Positions 1 through 10,618 of a DNA stretch of 64,000 bases are shown here, piece by piece (position 1 is the first letter of the stretch; the number at the start of each line of letters is the position of its first letter). Under the pieces are notes generated by a model. It saw only the letters and a list, made by a program, of their open reading frames with translations. It was not told where the DNA came from and did not search any database. Source of the stretch: Imbricaverruca yamaguchii (Eukaryota > Arthropoda > Thecostraca > Neoverrucidae). Made by a program: the position numbers and the translations under genes. The stretch lies in contig JAOTOL010001310.1 in the NCBI GenBank assembly GCA_034440575.1, positions 310,001 through 374,000 of the forward strand, read 5' to 3'.

Positions 1-1116
1 GACCATCCATCCGCTCTATGTTTCTTGTCCATCTTCTCGGTAATGATTCTAGTTGCCTTAAATCACTAATGTAACCTGTATTTCAAACACATGATGAAAA
101 CTACAAAAGTGGCCTGACATGAGTAATGCATAGTGTTTTCATAAATTCAGGAGAGTGACACAAAGTAGAACTTAGAGGTTGCATGCCAGACTCCCAGCCT
201 TTTGTACTATTCCAGCAATGTGTTGATGAATATGCAAGTTTGTATCTACTGTGATGCCTAAGGAAGTATGGACCTCAACAACGCTCACAAGAAATTCATC
301 CAGATAATAATTTGCATAAGGACCAAGATTTTTAGTCATATGAGCCACAGTGTGCTTTCAGAACTGCACATTTCTTGGCATTCATTGCTGGCCCCCATGA
401 CTTGGCAGTACTAACCAGAGTATCTATATCTTTTTGACCGTGTGAAATGCCAGCCAGCAGGTCTGAGACAGATTTGTACTTCAGTTTCATGTATATTTTT
501 AGGTCATCTGCAAAAACCTTAAATTGAGATTGAATATCATGAGGTACATAGTTCACATAGATCAAAAATAGCACAGGACCTAGCACAGAGCCCTGGGGGA
601 ACTCCACTCAGCACATCTCCTGGCTTGCTTTAAGAACCAGAGACAAGCACTTGCATTTCCCTCCCACAGATAAAATTTCTGATCCAGGTGAGGATTTACT
701 GAGATCCTTAAAGCTCTTAATTCTATTAGTAGCAGCAAATGATTAACATCAAATGCCTCTTAAAAATAAAAATAAATTACATTCATCATATAGCACTCAT
801 CTAGCCAGGTAGAGACAGTCTCATATGTTAGAAGTAGTTGATCCTCTACAGAATGTCCACGCCAGAAGCCAAATTGTCCTTGGTCCAGCTAATGATGGAC
901 CTGTAAATATTCTGTGAGCTTCTCAACAATTATACGTTGAAGAATATTGCATGGGACAGAAGTAAGACTCACCAGGCGATAATTTAGTGGATCATGCCTC
1001 AAACCCTTTTTAAAGATTGGGATTGCTTGTGAAGTTTTCCAACTGTCGGGAAAGCTTCCAGTGGAAAGGGATGCAGTGCTGGAAAAACTGACATTTGTTG
1101 GTGTCATGCATACCAA
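1..1116 (-). pseudogene. CR1-like LINE fragment, reverse transcriptase region
   Basis: This is the antisense remnant of a CR1-like non-LTR retrotransposon. On the minus strand 889-1116 translates to the RT segment with IPIFKKG and NYRLVSLTSVPC, and 332-607 to the palm segment with [16 protein letters not shown] and the catalytic FADD. The 3' part (1-330) matches 5125-5470 of the second copy. The pieces are in different frames and separated by stops, so no full RT can be made. The copy runs off the left edge. A better copy of the same family lies at 4787-8802, same strand. The family call rests on RT motif wording; assignment to CR1 rather than a close Jockey-group relative is moderately sure. 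Confidence 0.85.
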
Positions 1117-1482
1117 TCAGGGTGGGAATTAAGGCATTTCTTAAGAGATGTCACTTCTTAAAACATTTTTGCACTCAGGATTCATACTGGATAGAATGGG
1201 CTCCACATGTACTCCGACACAAACATGCAGAAGGAACAAAAACACCACTAAAAAACTAATACAAGTTTGAATAAAACATCCGCCAAACATGTTATTCTAC
1301 TTACGATTGCCAAATAAACTAGCCACTTTGTGTACCATAAAGCACACAGACAACAAACGAACACACACCACACTACACCACAATCACCGGAAATGCCGAC
1401 GACAATGCGCCAAACCTCGCGCCTGCGCACTGAACAGTGGCCTCCGGTCGCTACGAATTCGGCCGATGCGTCTCCAGAAACC
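1117..1482. other. Unassigned stretch
   Basis: I see no gene here. Short ORFs on both strands are low in information and overlap each other. The segment separates the CR1 fragment from a Harbinger-like repeat copy. Confidence 0.5.
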
Positions 1483-2118
1483 TATGGGATGAACCAAGCA
1501 ATCTCTCTTCCATCTCGGCTGAACACCAGGCATGGCCTCCCCAGCTTTGTGGTTGGTTACAGCCTACCTTCTTAATGTACATCATATAATCTGGTGTCTG
1601 GCTACCTGGGCCACGAGACGCTTTTCTGCCCGATGCTGGCTTTTCCCCATCTCAACTTTCTCAGCCTCGTCGATCTGCCTCGAGTGCAATCTTAGAACTG
1701 AGAAATAAGTTGCGGCACGGGGATTGTGGCGGATCCCGCCGGTAAAGTAACATGTTCCCCTTAGGACGAATGACATAGATCAAAGGTCACAAAAAGGATG
1801 TTATATGGTCTGCATCTATTACTTCGATTATTGGTCATAGTTGTAATTTCATATTTGCATTGCGAAGGATCATCCTGGTATTCAGTTGATACATGAGATG
1901 AGATTCAAATGACGAAGAACGCTGTTTACGTGCAAATATATGAAACAAGTGCGCCATGATTGAGCTCCACTGAAAAGTCACAATTGGACCCTGCTCCTCG
2001 GCTAGTGGAGCTTTTGCTCCACTGGTGGAGGTTGGTTGAGGAAAAATCTCCACCGGGTTGGCCACGGGAACGACCAGTGGAGGTTTGTGGACGTTGGTGG
2101 AGCCACGGGAACAGACAC
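1483..2118 (+). repeat. Harbinger-like MITE copy, left end missing
   Basis: This matches 25225-25860 in the same orientation over about 640 bp with few differences, ending in the same GGAGCCACGGGAACAGAC terminus. The complete copy (24917-25860) has perfect terminal inverted repeats; this copy lacks the left one. It contains the hairpin AGTGGAGC-TTTT-GCTCCACT near 2003-2022. Short ORFs on either strand are shadows of the repeat. Confidence 0.8.
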
Positions 2119-3158
2119 CTGCTTTCGAGCCACCCTATAGTGGAAAAAACTGACCGTTTTAAGGGACAACTTCCGGAGTCCCAGAGTCCGCCGATCGAAA
2201 CTTGCTTCGTTAGCACTTTCTGCTCTGAAAACTGTCTTTCAACCAATCAATGCAAGGTATTTTTTTAATGACGTCATAACCAGTAGCAACTTTGAACACA
2301 TGCTTCACAGTGGCATACCGCAAACACAAGACCTTGACTGATCCTTTGCGTTCCGACTGTCGCGTGCGAGGTGTTGGTGTCCGGTCCGTACCGCGCAGGG
2401 AGTTGGCTGCGTTCTGTTCTGCTCCGAAAACACACGGGAACACGGAGCAGCTACTCCAAGTTGCTGGGAGCAGCTTGGAGCAGTGTCAGGAACAGACCCT
2501 GAAGGGTACAACGGAACCTAGTAGGTTTTCTAGTTCCAGCCCAAGGGACGCAAGCAGAAATATGCTAGATTATGTGCCAGGATTTTGTAATATATGGTGA
2601 CATCACGTAAACATTCCATATCCTTTTAAAACCTGGCTAAGATTCAGCTGTGGCGCAGTGAAGACATGGTGAAGACATGAGTGTTGTAGCTTGGGATATG
2701 GTGCTTCTGATTGTTGGCGTGGGTATATGAGGTTGTGGGTATTGTTTGGGTTCATGGGGTATCAGTGTTGGAAAAGTGGCCCTCTTTTGGAACCTTTGCC
2801 ATCCAAAGAATTATACACTCCGAAAAAAAATACACTCCTTGCATTGCTGGATGAAGACATGCTTAATTAGCAAGACAGCTAGATGTCATTATACAATAGT
2901 GATAACTTGGGTGGAGAGGAAGATTCAGTCATACTGGGTCCCCTACCACATAAAGTTTCCAGTATAATTGAGGATAATACAACTTTGTTATTTCAGGTCA
3001 TCTGTAGGCACATTCCAAGAGGAGGCAGGAGTGGAGCCAAAAATGAGATGCCAGCCAGATTGGAAGAATATCAGCTTGCTAGCATGCACAAGTACAACAG
3101 ATGTCAACAGATGGCAAAATATGGATCACTGCAGTCTGAATATGATTGAACATTCCAT
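2119..3158. other. No recognisable gene
   Basis: There are only short ORFs with no recognisable domain. Around 2440-2490 a GGAGCAG-rich stretch ends in GGAACAGACCC, resembling the terminus of the Harbinger-like family, so a related diverged end may lie here. The rest holds nothing I can support. Confidence 0.4.
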
Positions 3159-3168
3159 ATTCCATTTG

Positions 3169-3499
3169 CCATATGGTAGCTCAGTTGGTTAGAGCGCCGG
3201 CCTGCACTGGTCTCCCCTGTGCTGGCAACACAGGGTTCGAGTCGCTTCGCGCGCTCGCATTTAACCCCTGGCCGGGAGTGTCAGTTGGCAGCTGACCCGA
3301 TAAGGCCGGGGACACGCTACCGGGAGGCCGTGTCGGTGTACGTTAAACTTTCGGTCTAAATTCGGCCGTTGAACTTGAGTTCATGAATCGGGTGGTGGGG
3401 CCAGGGTTCACGCAACAAGCTCTTCTTAGCAATAGAACCCTGGCTCCTCAAGCCACCCCAACAACTCGGATTATTTTTTTTTTATTTTTTATTCATAAC
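3169..3499 (+). mobile_element. tRNA-derived SINE with 10-bp target-site duplication
   Basis: The head resembles a tRNA with pol III boxes: box A TAGCTCAGTTGGTTAGAGC near 3178-3196 and box B GGTTCGAGTC near 3234-3243. A tRNA-unrelated body follows, then a T-rich tail. The body is flanked by ATTCCATTTG at 3159-3168 and 3500-3509, which fits target-primed retrotransposition. It is a SINE rather than a functional tRNA gene because it continues about 260 bp past the tRNA part and has duplications. Confidence 0.85.
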
Positions 3500-3509
3500 A
3501 TTCCATTTG

Positions 3510-4786
3510 TGCATGCGTGATTTCTGAAGTGACGGTGAATTAATAAACAGCCACCAATGCACTCATGTGATGTTCTCCATTTCTGTACAAACCTCAGAAC
3601 AGAGTCCAGATGTGCCCAGAAGAATGCATGGATGAACACCAAGAGCTATAGTGGCATCCACCCAACTTGTAAGCCACAAAGTGTAGCACTTTCCCCAAAT
3701 CCCCAAAATACTGGTGGATATGAGCCATGTTTTTCCACAGGATATACATCTTCATGGGCACTTACTTTTCCACACATAATTTACACACATTTTACCTCCA
3801 TGAAGCATACAAAGGTACTAGGTTTGGCTAAGTTATGCTAGATTAGTTTTTGTGTAAGTTAGCCATTTATCAAATTCCTTTGGGGATCACTCAGGATTAT
3901 AAGAAAGTTTTTGAATTAAAGAAACACTCAGGCTAGCATAGGCAGTTTGGTTAGAATAGGCCATGTACTTTTCATTTTTCTAAAGGAAAAAATTGCTTAG
4001 AAAATTTCCATTAAAAAAAGGCTTTCTGGCATCCAGCTAGGCTCCAGCTTTATTCTTCATTTTTAACATTACATTCCACAGTATATTTCCCAACCAAACC
4101 CGACTCACTTTTTTTGCTGTCATTTTCCTACCCAACTGCACTTGCCAAAAAAATTGTGGTCACATCATATAAGTACCTACATTATGAACACATTCATAAT
4201 CATTGCACAAAAAATACATTTCAAGAAATTAAATCACCTCAAACTGCCAATTTGTCCGTTCAGAAAGTCAGAGAACAGAAATGTTAAAAGTATAATATTA
4301 TTCAATGGGCAATGGGACAGGATGCACCTAACAATTCCCTGAACATTTCATGAATGCACAAATAATGCTTGAATGCATGCATGTCTATAATATCTGCAGT
4401 CAATGTGCTCTGAAGAGGCCCAGTCCCCATTATGAAAGAAAGACATTTACGCTTCAAAATGTGGTTCTCACCTGGTTCTCTCACCTGGTTGGCTCCCCAA
4501 ATTCTCAAGCATCGCTCACCAGGAGATGAGTTCCACGACCAATGTAGGGGAGCCCGTATCTGCAGGTATGCTGGTCCCCTAGACTAAAGAAAAGTATGGT
4601 TATCAGATAGACAGGGCAAGACACAGGAACTGGAAAGTGCACAGTAAGCAGAAATTGTATGCTTCGAGTAGCCACTTCTGCTAATATGTTGTAGTCAGAA
4701 AATATTTCTCACGGAGCTAAGAAAGATGAAGTATAGAGAAGTAAAGCTACTCTACAAGCTAGATTAGCATATTACCATAGTTAGTC
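3510..4786. other. No recognisable gene; AT-rich
   Basis: Only short ORFs without recognisable domains. The right part (about 4590-4786) may be the 3' UTR of the antisense LINE that begins at 4787, but I cannot align it to another copy. Confidence 0.4.
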
Positions 4787-5565
4787 CTATTCAATATATT
4801 CGTACAACAATGTGCAGAGATTTGCATGCAGTGCTGCTTTAAATGTCCCTAGGCCTCTTAAGATTACCACATCTTCAGGCAGGGAATTCCAGGTGGCAGA
4901 GCATCTGAGGCTAAAAAATATCTTCCTGCAATCTACTGATGCTCGCCTGCGTGCCAATTTCAGGGAGTGGCCACATGTGTTCACTGAAGGTGCCAGCACA
5001 AACATGTCAGTGATCTTAATGGCAGAATGGCCATGAAAAATCTTCCAGCATTTAATCATGTCTGCTCGAATTAATCTACCTTTAACTGAGTACAAATCTA
5101 GTTTCCGTAATCGGGCTCCATAATCCAGACCATTCATTCCCTCTATGTTTCTTGTCCACCTTCTCTGTATCGATTCTAGACGCTTTAAATCCCCAATGTA
5201 ACCTGTGTTCGAAACACATGATGAAAACTCCAAAAGTGGCCTGACATAAGTAATGTATAGTGTTTTCATAAATTCAGGTGAGCGGCATAAAGTAGAACTT
5301 AGCAGGTTGCTGGCCAGGCTCCCAGCTTTCTGTACTATTCTATCAACATGTTGATGAAATTGCAGGTTTGAATCAACTGTGATGCCCATGTCAGTATGGA
5401 CCTCAACAAAGCTCACATGAAAACCATCCAGATAATAATTTGTGTAAGGACCAAGATTTATAGTCATATCAGCCTTGGTGTACTTTCAGATTGATTGATT
5501 ATTTGGGCTTAAGGGTGCGCTGACTGCGAGGTCATTTAGTGCCCATTGGTGTACTTTCAGAACTG
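4787..5565 (-). pseudogene. CR1-like LINE copy 2, 3' part (RT thumb and C-terminus)
   Basis: Minus-strand 4787-5467 is open for 226 codons and encodes the C-terminal RT region: LGVTVDS-like start (MGITVDSNLQF), LYITYVRPLLEFSSCV, ESIQRRWTRNIEG, LDLYSVKGRLIRADMIK and WNSLPEDVV. This is the usual end of CR1-type ORF2 proteins. The copy continues upstream at 7574-8802, separated by a 2,000-bp hAT-type insertion. A 56-bp insertion (5490-5545) also interrupts it. The protein is incomplete and cannot be functional. Confidence 0.85.
5475..5560 (-). mobile_element. 56-bp retro-insertion flanked by 15-bp duplication
   Basis: The LINE sequence TTGGTGTACTTTCAG occurs at 5475-5489 and again at 5546-5560. 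Between them sit 56 bp (5490-5545) absent from the related copy at about 355-370. On the minus strand the insert ends in AATCAATCAAT, a short tandem tail. This is best read as a very short 5'-truncated LINE or SINE insertion with its target-site duplication. Confidence 0.75.
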
Positions 5566-5573
5566 CACGTCAT

Positions 5574-7573
5574 CAGTGTCTTAAAATTACTTTTTCAGTG
5601 CCTGTGCGGATGAAAAACAAAATGACTCTGAGATAGTGAAAGATGAAAAATGCTGAATAGATGCATCATGATGAAAACCCAGATTGCATCATCATACTAA
5701 TAAAATAAACACATGGCCAGAGTAGCAAGCATAATCATACAAATTTGGACAAATTGCATGTTGCATCCACTCTTCCTGAACAACATTGTTGAGGTCAGTA
5801 CCTTCACGTGCATCTCATTTTGCTTCTCCCTTTCTTTATTGAGTTCATGAATGTAGCGAGGTTCTTGAAATGAAACAGGTAATTCCATTGTTTGGTACTT
5901 CTTCACATTAATCTTGCCACACATTATTAGTGCCATTAATGCCACAATTAATCAGACCTCACTGACTGTTCCGTCCCTTGGAAAATATACATGTTGCACA
6001 ACAATGTGGATGCTGGCCTCACTCAAATGCCATGAGCTGCATGTGGGTGTATTTGATTGGTTGGCATTGTGTTGCAGGTACCATCTACCTTGGCCACTGC
6101 CTTGCTGACCAGTCCTCATCATGCACAACTGATCATGAAGCCTACATCCCTGAGTGGCATTGCTGACCTATGCAATCCAGATAACTGTCATACCTGTGAC
6201 CTGTCACGTCCCCAAATGCTGAACCAGTGCCCGCAGAACGACCATATCACCAGTTCAGTGTCTGTGTCTGAGAGCACTTTCAAATAATTTGTCTGGATAT
6301 TTCTACATCTGCTTTTCGGCTGTAACTGGAGAGTAACTACAGCAATGTCACTAATACTGACACTGCTTTTGTTTTACTTTTTGTGATGTGTTTATGTCCT
6401 TAGTCATTTGGTCTCAAGGGAGCATCATCTCTGGTGAAGGCCATGCCACAACTCGATCAAACAGCTGGACTTTGGAAATAAATAGTACAGCACACCAACA
6501 TTTAATACAAGCATGAAATGAGGCATCTGAACAGTCAGCAACGACGCCATCAATAGTTGCATTGAAAGAGAAGAAACAATTGGAATTTTATTTCTCTGTT
6601 TAGATCTGAAGAGAATCATATATTAATATCGGAACGTTTTATCAATTATATTTTTCTTCAAAATACATGCCTACAATTATGACGCACACAGGACTTCTAA
6701 AAACAAACCTGAGCCCTTGTAAGTCGCTGAATAGGATAAAGGTTTGGGTATTTCTGTATTTATTAGTGTATATTTGTATGCTTGCATTTTTGTCTGTAAT
6801 CAGTGTTCAGATTATTAGTCTAACTTCTCTGCCTGCACACTCAGTCATGATATACAATGCTGTTAATGGTTCAGCTTATGGGTCAATCAGCCAGCCTGTT
6901 GTCATTCAGCTTGGATTGTGTAAGATTTAATAACTCGCTGATGCAAAATGTAACCAAAACTGCTTTGTATGGTTTAGGTGCAAGCTCTAGTTGAAAACAA
7001 TACTTTTCTGCAAATAAAATGTGCCCTGCTTTTCTGAAGAGCTTGAGTAAAGGATAATTTTAGTTCGGATCAGGCTATCTATGCTGGTGATGCCCTTGTT
7101 CCAAATCCCTCCTGCATTAGCTGACAATTACTTGGGTTTGGCCAATGTCATGATTCAGCCCTTAAGTGTGTCAGCTCAGCTGAATTTCTGGTTATGCTAC
7201 AGCTTTACTTGTCTTTTTTAAAGATGCATGGTATGAGTTTGTATTTCATGGATTCATGCATACTCATAGATTGTTGCACTTATGTTCATGCTATATAGTC
7301 ATCTGTGTTGTGAGGATACACTGTGAACTTCATGGCTAGCTTCATGAAGACACATCTAGTTCATTATGCAACAATTTTCAGCCTGCCAGGAACACCTTCA
7401 CTGCATGTCCAAAGACAAGGATGAAAACATTGCAAACATGCACTTTATTTCCATCACAACAACCACCATCTGTGTTTGTAATATGTTTATGAAAAGATGA
7501 GTCATCACCAAGAATGAAAAAAAAAAACTTCCATTAACTGACTGCATGCAAAATGGCAAATTGTTTTTGACTG
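5574..7573 (-). mobile_element. 2,000-bp hAT-type internal-deletion derivative of the 33798-43369 transposon
   Basis: The element starts CAGTGTCTTAAAATTAC and ends ...TTTTTGACTG. Read on the minus strand, 7573 down to about 6570 matches 33798-34889, and about 6550 down to 5574 matches 42299-43369. The roughly 7.4 kb between those points in the large element, including its transposase gene, is missing. Flanks are CACGTCAT (5566-5573) and CACAGCAT (7574-7581), an 8-bp duplication with two mismatches, as expected for an old hAT insertion. The insertion splits CR1 copy 2. It would need transposase in trans. Confidence 0.88.
5697..5924 (-). CDS. Small ORF (75 aa) conserved between two copies of the hAT-type element
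   Basis: Starting at MCGKINVKKYQTMELP, this ORF has the same length, frame and stop as 43019-43246 in the large element; about 65 of 75 residues agree. It has a charged middle (HELNKEREKQNE) and a hydrophobic C-terminus (QICMIMLATLAMCLFY) that could be a tail anchor. An upstream in-frame ATG at 5945 would add seven residues not shared with the other copy. I recognise no family. It may be a real small protein, an exon, or chance openness in a conserved terminal region. Confidence 0.4.
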   Translation of the reverse strand: MCGKINVKKYQTMELPVSFQEPRYIHELNKEREKQNEMHVKVLTSTMLFRKSGCNMQFVQICMIMLATLAMCLFY

Positions 7574-8802
7574 CACAGCATTCATTGCTAGCCCCCATGA
7601 CTTGGCAGTACCAACCAGAGTATCTATATCTTTTTGACCCTGTAAAATGTTAGCCAGTAGGTCTGAGACAGATTTGTACTTCAGTTTCATGTATATCTTT
7701 ATGTCATCTGCAAAAACCTTGCATTGAGACTGAATATCATTATGTACATAGTTCACATAGATCAGAAATAACACAGGACCTAGCACAGAATCTTGAGGTA
7801 CTCCACTCAGAACATCCCTAGATTTGCTTGAAGGCCCAGAGACAAGCATTTGCATTTTCCTCCCACAGATAAAATTTCTAATCCAGGAGAGGATTGTCTC
7901 TAAGGTCCCTAAAGCTCTCAATTTTGTCAGTAGTAGGAAATGATTAACATCAAATGCCTTTGAAAAATTGAAGAAAATTACATCCACCATATATCCCTCA
8001 TCTAGCCAGGTAGAGACAGTCTCATATGTTAGAAGTAACTGATCCTTTATGGAATGTCCACTCCAGAAGTCAAATTGTCCTTCATCCAGCAAATGATGGA
8101 CCTCCAAATATTCTGTGAGCTTCTCAACAATTATACATTCAAGAAATTTGCATGGGACAGAAGTAAGACTCACCAGGCAATAATTTAGTGGACCATTCCT
8201 CAAGACCTTTTTAAAGATTGGGATTACTTGTGAAGTTTTCAAACTGTCAGGAAGACTTCCAGTAGAAAGGGATGCGCTAAAAATGCTGAACAATGGTCTT
8301 ACAAGCTCCTCATGACAGGATACAATTAATTGAGGGTGGACCCCATCAGAGCCCATGCTGGAGGACCCATCCACCTCACTCAAAATTTTGAGCACATCAA
8401 CTTTAGAAATATTGATGCTCTGCAGCACTGCTTCAGTGGTTTGGTGTGGAGTTGGGTTTGCTAGTTTACTTGTGCAATATACTGAGGAAAATGCCCTGCA
8501 AATATTTCAGCCATTTCCTGGCAGTCACTTGTGAATCCATATTTCCCCCTCAATGGGCCGAGGGATGTTTTGCAGATTTTCTGATGTATGTCAGAGTGAA
8601 ACTCCTTGGAAGATACTTAGTGAATTAATGACAATTCATACTTTATCTGGGAGTGAATACTAAAATTTATATACTGTTTACTTAAATCTTGGAAAGATCT
8701 CAGTGAACGATCTGCCTGTGCAGACCGTCTCCCAAATCGGTCTCTGCCCTGCTTGTACTTTGTCCATGCATCCTTTCTCCTGCGGCTGGGGGTATACACC
8801 AT
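7574..8802 (-). pseudogene. CR1-like LINE copy 2, 5' part (linker and RT)
   Basis: Minus-strand 7505-8428 is open for 307 codons (its last residues lie in the inserted element). It encodes the RT fingers and palm: [62 protein letters not shown] and catalytic FADD. The segment 8617-8802 adds the pre-RT linker (KDAWTKYKQGRDRFGRRSAQADRS) in another frame with a stop between. The endonuclease is missing, so the LINE is 5'-truncated near 8805. It joins the 4787-5565 segment once the 2-kb insertion is removed. Confidence 0.88.
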
Positions 8803-8963
8803 ACGTACTGCGCGTAACTCCCAGAGTTACACACCGTCAACACGGTGTGTAACCCCGCAGGTTATACACCGTCCACCGTCTGTATGGTGTGTAACCCCGC
8901 AGGTTATACACCATGCGCCGTCTGCACGGTGCGTAACTCCAGGGGTTACACACCGTCTACATC
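8789..8963. repeat. Array of nested hairpins, about 42-bp period
   Basis: The motif GTAACCCCGCAGGTTATACAC recurs at 42-bp spacing (AACCCC at 8851 and 8893, AACTCC at 8935), with a degenerate copy near 8816. Each unit is a dyad: GGTGTGTAACC pairs with GGTTATACACC across a 5-nt loop. The linkers hold a second dyad, ACACCGT with ACGGTGT. It abuts the 5' end of CR1 copy 2. A short ORF across it (8753-8974) only reflects 42 being a multiple of three. Confidence 0.75.
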
Positions 8964-9203
8964 CCAGAAGCTAGACACCGACCGTACTCAGCTGCGTCCG
9001 GAAGTCGTGTGTTGCTCACAAATGCTGTGCAGAAGCTTTTTTTAGTTCGGTTATCCAACGAGGAGCGAAACTATAATTCTGGAAGAGTGCAAGGACAAAG
9101 TAGATTCATTCGGCGATTTTACTGTTACGTTCACAGAATGACATCACTGGATAGACTGTTCACAGAATGACATCACTGTTGCGCTGTTTTATAATTTCGG
9201 AGA

Positions 9204-9735
9204 GGCGTGTGGCCCTTCAGTGTCAAATTTTGCCCATCAGATAGTGAATCTCCCCACATATGAAGTGGAAATGAGCATGCAGCAAAAAGCACAAAACTGT
9301 GGGCTAGAATCGGAGCGGGAGCGCCGATGGTCCGTCGATGGTCCCGTCGACAGCCCCAATAGTGGTCCCGCCGATAGTCCCGTTAATGTCCCTGGAACTA
9401 GTAACATCCGCTCGTTCACTGGTGGCCTGTGACTCAGGACGGTTTCCAGGCGACTGACACCCACAGTTAACATCGCGACTATACCATGTCGTGTGGCCAG
9501 TGTATTGATGTCCGAAGACTGCGCCGACTGGCACGGTCTGCGCTGTGGAGCATCCTGCTACCATTGCTGAAACCAGGCCTGAAGCCGATGCATCGAACAA
9601 TCCTTCAGCTGCGGTAGGCAGTTGATACAGAGGAGCTTCCTCTGATGGCAGCGATAATACTGCCCAAGCCTGCGGCAGCCGTTGGAGAAATAGTCTTCAA
9701 CAGCTCACGGACGTGTGGGGCATCCCGTGTGGTAC
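9204..9735 (+). repeat. Dispersed direct repeat A, copy 1
   Basis: This matches 15918-16459 in the same orientation, for example CTGTGGGCT, GACTCAGGACGGTTTCCAGGCG-type segments and ATACAGAGGAGCTTCCTCTG. Near 9325-9400 it contains degenerate 12-bp units of the form GATGGTCCCGCC. Both copies start near a CCCCC/CTCAATGTT-like motif typical of hAT MITE ends, so this may be a non-autonomous transposon; I could not find paired termini. Confidence 0.7.
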
Positions 9736-10189
9736 TTCCTTGCATGGAATAGGTATACTTACGCTGCAGACCAATGGTGCACCTATAATTTCTGTCGGGA
9801 ATGTGACGGATTTCGATGATGCACATGCTTGCTACGTTTCAGTGGCATATCAGGCATTGGTGCAGCCAGGGGTTTCTTAAGGGGGATTGTCGAACAAAAA
9901 TGTCATTACAGAGGCCGCTTAAAAAATACATGAAACAACACCCCTGTCCAGGGTTGCTGCCTGCACCCATGTACCCCGTATATGCTAGCAGGACAAGCAA
10001 TCTCAGCCGAAATTAGCCTCCAACAACTGATGAATATACAGGATGCCTGGTGGTCAGGGTGGGCTGGGATGATATTTGGTTTTGAAAGTGCCTTTAACGG
10101 AAGAACAATACCCGCCACCCCCACCCCAGAGCAAAAGTGAGCAAGTGACGGTTCATCTCAGATATGAAATTCCCCCGAGGTAAGAGTGC
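9736..10189. other. Unassigned
   Basis: No ORF with recognisable content and no repeat partner that I can see in the window. Confidence 0.4.
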
Positions 10190-10618
10190 TGGCTGACCCA
10201 TGAGGACGCCTGCATTCTCAACGCATCTAACCGCCTAGAAATACGCCTTCAATATTGGTAGAGGAGCATATATAGCCAATAATGTTCCGCATATTACCAA
10301 GAACGGCGCCCGAATGGCCCAGGAGGGTGCCTACATTCTCAAGAAACACAGCTGTCCGGAATAGCACCTGTATTGGCAAGATAGGCGCCTGACCTCACAG
10401 ACGGGTTCCATTGTCTTCCAGCTGCCTTATTATTTTGCTGGTTTTAGCTGGGTGGATGCCCTCAACCGATTGGGTTGAAGCTGGTTCTGTTGGAAGGGCA
10501 CTTGCGGACCCAGCTAACATGCTTCTCGCCAGGTCTTGCTCCCCTTGGCGATGACAGAAATCATGTCCTGGGCCAATAGCACGCCCATTGCCGAAGTCGC
10601 CATGTTGCACAGGACATG
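10190..10618 (+). repeat. Dispersed direct repeat B, copy 1
   Basis: This matches 14793-15206 in the same orientation, sharing CCTGCATTCTCAA, AGGGTGCCTACATT, ACACAGCTGTCCG and ATGTCCTGGG. Its left half is itself built of degenerate units of about 36-40 bp around GGCGCCTGCATTCTCAAG, alternating with spacers. Divergence between copies is high, so the duplication is old. Confidence 0.65.

Noticed and set aside
3178..3245. tRNA gene
   Set aside because: The tRNA-like part is the head of a longer SINE with a tail and target-site duplications; the same applies to 12671, 41719 and 51188.
8789..8963. CRISPR array
   Set aside because: The 42-bp units are repeats throughout with no unique spacers, and the window is eukaryotic.
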